DNA of 64,000 nucleotides, from positions 427,501 through 491,500 of the forward strand of contig NW_019028990.1 of the NCBI RefSeq assembly GCF_002105155.1, in the 5' to 3' direction. Position numbers and translations under genes: made by a program. Positions 58,769-64,000 of this stretch are shown piece after piece. The notes under the pieces were generated by a model that saw only the letters and a program-made list of their open reading frames with translations, ran no database searches and was not told where the DNA came from. Within the stretch, counting starts at the first letter, position 1. Every line of letters begins with the position of its first letter. Source of the DNA: Lobosporangium transversale (taxonomy: Eukaryota > Mortierellomycota > Mortierellomycetes > Mortierellales > Mortierellaceae).

Positions 58769-60432
58769 ATGGCAAATCATACACATGATCCTCTTCACCA
58801 GGATGAGAATGGAGAACAGGGGTATGAGGATGAGGATGAAGATGAGGATGAGTATGAGGATGGACACGAGGAGGGGAATGAGTATCAGGAGGAGCACACC
58901 AGTGACGAGGACGAGGACGAGGACGAGGAAGAGACCCTTATACCTCGCCGAAATCAAATCGAACGAAGAATGCAACTCCAGAAAAGTCTTCCAGCAAATA
59001 GAATCGATTCTCCCCAAACTAGTGATGCAGCCTACAATGGCGAATCGTTCGAGACGCAAGATATGCCGTGTGATGAGCTTGAGGTACTAGACTCCTATCT
59101 TGGTGCGAACCCAATCTCGTCTTCATCCCAGACGATGAGACCCATGGTAAGCAATGGTCGCGAAAAGAGGAGGTTCATCAAAACTTCTTCTCCTCCCGGT
59201 GGATTTGCGCAATCGGTTCATCATGCCAGACCAAGGACGTTTGGACGTTCTCAATCATCAACAGCTTTGCCTACATCACGTTATAATCATACGCTACTTG
59301 CTGCACAGCAAGCCCCACTGTCATCTCTCCGTTCATCCAACAGCTTCTCCCAATATCGGGAGTCAAAACCAGGCCCATCTTCAGTCTCCTCGATTTCTAC
59401 ATTGAGCTCCACGCAACAGCGCAATATTAACTTTACGCGTTCAAGATCTATTAATCTTCCCTCTTTTGACTTTACACGTGCCATTGATGCTGAAGCATTG
59501 GCCAACCGGCGGAGAGAGCTGAGGGATAGTCATTTTGCATCAAACGGATGGTATGATTTGTACGAGTTACTGGATTTTGGTACCATTCCTACGCCAGAAC
59601 AATGCTCTGACGCCCCTCCCTCTCAAAAAGCATTAGCCCTGATTCCAAATCAAAAATCCTTTCGCAAAAACAGCGTGATTGGTCATTTTTTCAAATCAAG
59701 CAAGGAAGAATTCCAGTGTCTGGTCCTGAAAGATGGAGTAATCTGTGGTACTACATACAAGAAAACTGGGAGTGGATATTCAAGATCTGTTCACTTAACT
59801 CAGTGCCATGGCGATTTATATAGTGCCCTCCAAGAATTTCGCAATTACCAGAGCAGGGTTAAAGGTATCATGCTGCCACCTGATCCGGAAGAAGTTGACG
59901 TGGCTCCACCAAGAAAGGCAAAATTCGACATCGCACGAGATGAGATTGTTAATGAGAGCCTCAAGAAGCCGCTCCCTCATGAACAAGAAGCATTCGAGGA
60001 TACGCTTTTACTGCACATAGCCTCCAATGGAGTGGCATTCGATGCAGTTAATTCGACGATCTTCAGATCAATCATTGAAATGACCAATCCTTATTTCAAT
60101 ATCCCTACCACAATGGCTATGCAAGACAGGATGGATCGACGAGTTCGAGAGATGAGACGCGAAATCAAAGAGTACATTACCTATTATAAGCTTTACGCTG
60201 CCGTCACGACAGATTGCTGGACAAGCGTCGATCACAGGAAGTTCTTGGGGACTACAATGCATTTTTTCACGCCAAATTTCGAGCCAGTATCTATTGCAAT
60301 AGGGATGGAACAAGTCTATGGGGTGCAAACATCCCAAAATATTCACCGGAAGTTTGGTAAGTGAAATGCTGATACATCTGCCCCTTATCTTTATATTTTC
60401 ATAAGTATTGCAACGTTCTTAACGTTCTTAAC

Positions 60433-60467
<35 letters not shown>

Positions 60468-61691
60468 TGGTCTTTTGATTCATTTACCAGCTGAGGCTAT
60501 TGATAGCATGGATATGAGCGAAAGACTCATTTGCGCAACAACAGACCAAGGTGCTAATATAAAAAAAGCGATAGCTCTCTACCAAGAAGATCACAAGGGG
60601 GTGCACTGGTTGGCATGCACCTCACATAAGATCCAGCTTTGCATCAATAAGTCTTTGGAGCTATGCGAGCCCGCTAAGAAATTATTGGACAAGTGCCAAG
60701 ATGTATTTCAGTTTTTTTCAGAGGCAATGCCGCGGCGATGTCTATCTTAGTGGAAGAACAGGAAGGCAAGGGTGCCAAGTTGCTGTCGAGGAACATTACA
60801 AGATGGAACTCCCAGTACAAGATGGCAAATAGAGTGCTACTTTACTCTCAAGCAATTTCTCGCACCTACCATCGCATGGAATCCTCCGAAAAAAGGGAGA
60901 TAAGGTTGAAAGCAAAGGAATTAGAGCCAAACCTACTCGATCGTGATGAGGTCAAAGCTCTCCGTGAAATCATTCATATGATGACAGATGCAGTCAAATT
61001 CACTGAATGGGTGGGCAGTACCGACCATCCAAAACTGTCACAAATGTATGTGAAGTTGAAAGAGTTGCTACCGGACTCTCGCACATACGACACCGAGACG
61101 GCACAGGAGCTCTGGAGAAACCTTAACAGGCTTATCAATACGATGTGGGCCGTGGATGACATTCCCGATGTTATGCTCATATCGCTATTCCTGAACCCGG
61201 TGACCTTGAGTATCATTAAAGACATAATGACAACCAATGGTGACTCTCTCAGGAAGAAAGCTCTAGAGGTGACCAGAGATGCAGCAAAAAAGTTTGCCGC
61301 CACCCAAGATGGAGCATGTTGGGATCAACTTCCTCTTTTGGAACAAGAATATTACCATTCGATAGTTAGTGTCGATATGGTATATTATGATGCGTCTATT
61401 TCAAGAACGCCGATGATGGACATCGCGCGTTTTGCTTTTACTCCTGAGCTTTACTGGAAGGAGCAAAAGGACAAGGGATTAAGAGGAATGGATTATATTG
61501 CTCCATTTGCACGAGCATACCTTTCTGTCCAGGCTACTTCCAATGATTCTGAAAGGTTATTCAGCAGAGCCGGATGGATCCTGTCTGCACGCAGAAACCG
61601 AATGACCAATCAAAACTTCCGTAACATCATATTTTATCACAGCTTTGTCTCTGCCCTGAAAAAATTACAGAGTTGTAGCAGTAGCAGCTAA
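58769..61691 (+). pseudogene. hAT transposase, one frameshift
   Basis: Exon 1 is 58769-60356 and exon 2 starts at 60491 after a GT-AG intron with a 33-base T tract. The N-terminus has an acidic D/E run and an S-rich linker. A BED-type zinc finger lies near residues 310-350 (FQCLVLKDGVICG ... HLTQCHGD). The RNase H-like core has TTDCWTS and CATTDQGANI, and the C-terminus has the hATC signature SERLFSRAGWILSARRNRM. The frame breaks at the T run at 60712-60718: seven T's lead to a stop at 60750, while the downstream frame (GNAAAMSILVEEQEGKG onward) is open to the end. The full protein would be about 930 residues. A natural lesion, an assembly error, or slippage are all possible. Confidence 0.85.
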
Positions 61692-62113
61692 CTTTTTTAT
61701 TAAAATAAAGGACTTCTATGGCAACGCTTAATTTCTAAAACAGATGCCAAACTATGGCTGACATCTTTTTTTAGGCATGTGCATATACAAAACTGACAAA
61801 TGTTTGAATGAGGATTATCCATTCTGTAGCTGTGAGTAATCAAGCTTTTATTGATGCTCGAGATTCTAAAATAAATGCGAATGATGTCTGAGGTAGCAGT
61901 GCATGGAGGAGCACTTGGTTAAGCAAGTTAAAAATTTTAATAAATTTTAACAAGTATGCTGAAATATCGAACCAGCATGCTGGAAAAACGAACCAGCATG
62001 CTGGAAAAACGAACCAGCATGCTGAAAAAACGAACCAGCATGCTGAAAAAATTAACCAGCACGTGCTTGTTCTCAAAAATCGCTGCTGCTTCGCTTCCAG
62101 CTTAGATCACTGT

Positions 62114-62243
62114 TAATAATAATGATGTCCACTTTCAAAGATCTATTCATTGCATTACATTAATTGACATTAAAGAAAAATAGCCAACATTCACCCAGCA
62201 ATCAACCAAGCGCCTATTCTTAAGCGGAAGCAAGTTAATCAAC
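62114..62243. promoter_or_regulatory. Short spacer and PPIL2 promoter
   Basis: Only about 130 bp separate the hAT end from the PPIL2 start codon, so the hAT terminal repeat lies in the upstream region of a conserved gene. Confidence 0.5.
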
Positions 62244-64000
62244 ATGGGGAAAGGGACAGGTTAGCAATCGACTCATTTGTATTCATGACATTAAAAAGAA
62301 AACTATCAGGAAGTTAACACTACTTAAAAAAAATATCATATATCACTCTCCCATCCCAATGGTTCCTAGATAAGATGTATATCACACACTCCGAATGGAG
62401 TAATGAATTTTCAGAAGGCGGAATGACATTTGGAGGAGCAGGTGGACGAAAACCAACTCAGATCTTCCGACGTTTACCTTTCGACTGTTGTTCACTTTCA
62501 TTACAGCCGTTTGAACATCCTGTCTGTACTGAAGATGGTATTATTTTCGATCTAGTGTAAGGTTTATTATTATTATTATTATTATTATTTTGCAACTCAA
62601 TTGCAACTCAATTGCTCATCTAAACTTTTGATATTAGTCTGGAACTGGACAAAAAAAAAAAGGGAATATCCTTTGTCGTCCTTTGTCTAATCTCCTATCA
62701 ATCTTTTTCTTTTTTAATTGTCTTTTTATATTCTTCTTTTTTCAATAGGAACATTGTCCCGTACCTGAAAAAGTATGGGACAAACCCCGCAACAGGCCAA
62801 AAACTCGATGCAAAATCGTTGATCAAGCTTAATTTTTTTAAAAATGCTAATGGTAAGTAAAAAGTGATAAAAAAAAAAAAAAAAAAAAAAAAAATGAATA
62901 AAAAAAAATAGATGTTGATCATTTTTTATTTCTTTCTTTCTTTAACTAATCCTCCATAGATGAATATCATTGCCCAATTACACTAAGAGTATTCAATGAA
63001 AATACGCATATCGTAGCTATCAAGCCTTCAGGAAACGTATTTGCATATGAAGCTGTGGAGAGATTGAACATCAAAGCCAAGTTTTGGAAAGACCTCATGA
63101 CGGATGAACCATTTACACGGAAAGATATTATCACCATCCAGGTAAAATAAGAGCTTGAGTAACCAAGATAAGAACAGGAAGGGGAAAAAAAAGTATCAGA
63201 CAGACTAAATCAACTTTTGTCATTGTTTGTTTGGAAAGGACCCTCATAATCTTAACAATAGGAATTTGGCTGAATTCCATCATATCAAGAATGATCTCGC
63301 TGTGATCGATGAAGGTTAGGGAAAAAAAAGGCATATTACAGTTATGGCCTACAAACTAACAGTTGTGACACACAATCATCTCATACAGTCTTTGCTTTTT
63401 TTTCTTTTTTTTTTTTCTTTTTCAGTACAAGAGAAAAAGAAGAAGGATCCTATGAATAATATCAATCAACAAGGATCTACAGGAAAGATTCTATCGCAGC
63501 TCAACATGGAAAAAATCGAAAAAGCTGCAATCGAAAAGAAGAAGAAAGAGGATGAACTCAAAGCACAACGACAGACAGGAAGCACAGTCGGTAAAGCAAT
63601 GGAGTCCATGTCTAATAAACCAGCGTTGGCTTATAATGCATCTAGCTATACTTCAGGCAAAACTAGTGGATCCCTCACTTCGACCGCCATGAGTGTTTCC
63701 ACAAGCGATGATCGTATCCTATTGAGTCATGAGGAATATATGTTTCCATTGATCAAGGCTAAGGGCTATGGAAGCATTATCACCAACTTTGGGAAAATCA
63801 ATGTCGAACTCTTTTGTGATCAGGTAAAACGCAAAATCTATATATACTTTCTCTTTTTTTTTTTCTTTTTTTTTTTTTTTTTGTTTCTTCTAACTTTTTC
63901 CTTATTCTTAATTTTTAGACACCAAGAACATGTTATAATTTTATTATGCTAGCCAAGTCGGGATATTACAAAAATGTAAAATTCCATCGTAAAATTAAGA
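62244..64000 (+). CDS. PPIL2: PPIL2/Cyp60: U-box and cyclophilin-type peptidyl-prolyl isomerase, 3' end outside
   Basis: Seven exons are visible (62244-62259, 62370-62556, 62749-62852, 62960-63141, 63239-63314, 63426-63823, 63919 to the edge), all in frame through GT-AG sites. The assembled start MGKGTDKMYITHSEWSNEF matches human PPIL2 (MGK...DKMYIT). The U-box follows (FRRLPFDCCSLSLQPFEHPV then CTEDGIIFDL, NIVPYLKKYGTNPATG, and the second part YHCPITLRVF ... NVFAYEAVERLNIKAK). A charged linker and the start of the cyclophilin domain come next (GYGSIITNFGKINVELFCD, TPRTCYNFIMLAKSGYYKNV). PPIL2 is a nuclear E3 ligase/isomerase associated with spliceosomes. The first exon has only 16 nt. Confidence 0.94.

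Larger units (their letters stand above)
58197..62113 (+). mobile_element. hAT-family DNA transposon with 363-bp inverted ends
   Basis: The element runs from ACAGTGATCTAAG to CTTAGATCACTGT. Its ends (58197-58559 and 61751-62113) are inverted repeats of 363 bp each; I found no mismatch reading them by eye. Inside each lies a tandem array of palindromic units. It carries a transposase with BED finger, TTDCWTS and hATC dimerisation motifs. No clear 8-bp target duplication was seen (TAGAATTA at the left, TTAATAAT at the right). Confidence 0.92.

Overview
The window looks like nuclear DNA from a filamentous fungus of the Mucoromycota, most plausibly Mortierellomycotina. This is inferred from gene content and was not tested by a search. 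The genes are intron-rich with short GT-AG introns. There is an Skt5-type chitin synthase activator, a long WD40 protein, and Crinkler-type (CRN) effector genes with the N-terminal ubiquitin-like header known from oomycetes, chytrids, Mortierellales and arbuscular mycorrhizal fungi. Poly-A and poly-T runs of 15-34 bases are very frequent between genes and inside introns.

Layout. 1-6.7 kb: the 3' part of a WD40-repeat gene (+), then on the minus strand a five-exon PDRG1-like prefoldin gene, an unrecognised gene with a HEPN-like motif, and the SKT5/CHS4 homologue. 6.9-14.2 kb: a CRN block holding an apparently intact three-exon CRN gene (header, P-loop NTPase, PD-(D/E)XK-like nuclease), the decayed body of a second CRN family, a CRN 3' fragment and a repeated 3' module, which recurs once more as a partial copy. 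14.6-16.9 kb: HPRT and a PLD6-like phospholipase D (-). 17-22.5 kb: a graveyard region with two CRN headers (one intact, one broken), unrecognised coding remnants, a 315-bp fold-back MITE and a piggyBac transposase relic. 22.8-46.1 kb: a housekeeping stretch with a large TBC Rab-GAP, catalase, a short-chain dehydrogenase, a SET-domain protein, NOP53, calmodulin (+), an EF-hand fragment and medium-chain acyl-CoA dehydrogenase. 46.4-51.9 kb: a second candidate MITE, a mostly empty stretch, an arrestin-fold gene (+), and decayed CRN and hAT fragments. 51.9-58.2 kb: a second, same-orientation copy of the CRN block; its CRN gene carries a 1-nt frameshift. 58.2-62.1 kb: a 3.9-kb hAT transposon with 363-bp terminal inverted repeats that look identical by eye and a transposase broken by one frameshift. 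62.2-64 kb: the 5' part of a PPIL2/Cyp60 gene (U-box plus cyclophilin).

The housekeeping genes have no obvious joint pathway. They cover purine salvage, peroxide removal, beta-oxidation, ribosome assembly, calcium signalling and membrane traffic. The distinctive biology is the effector and transposon part. The second CRN block lies between two hAT terminal sequences, and the two blocks form 6-kb direct repeats around about 38 kb of conserved genes. I worked out exon structures by hand from GT-AG sites and reading-frame continuity. No alignment or database search was run.
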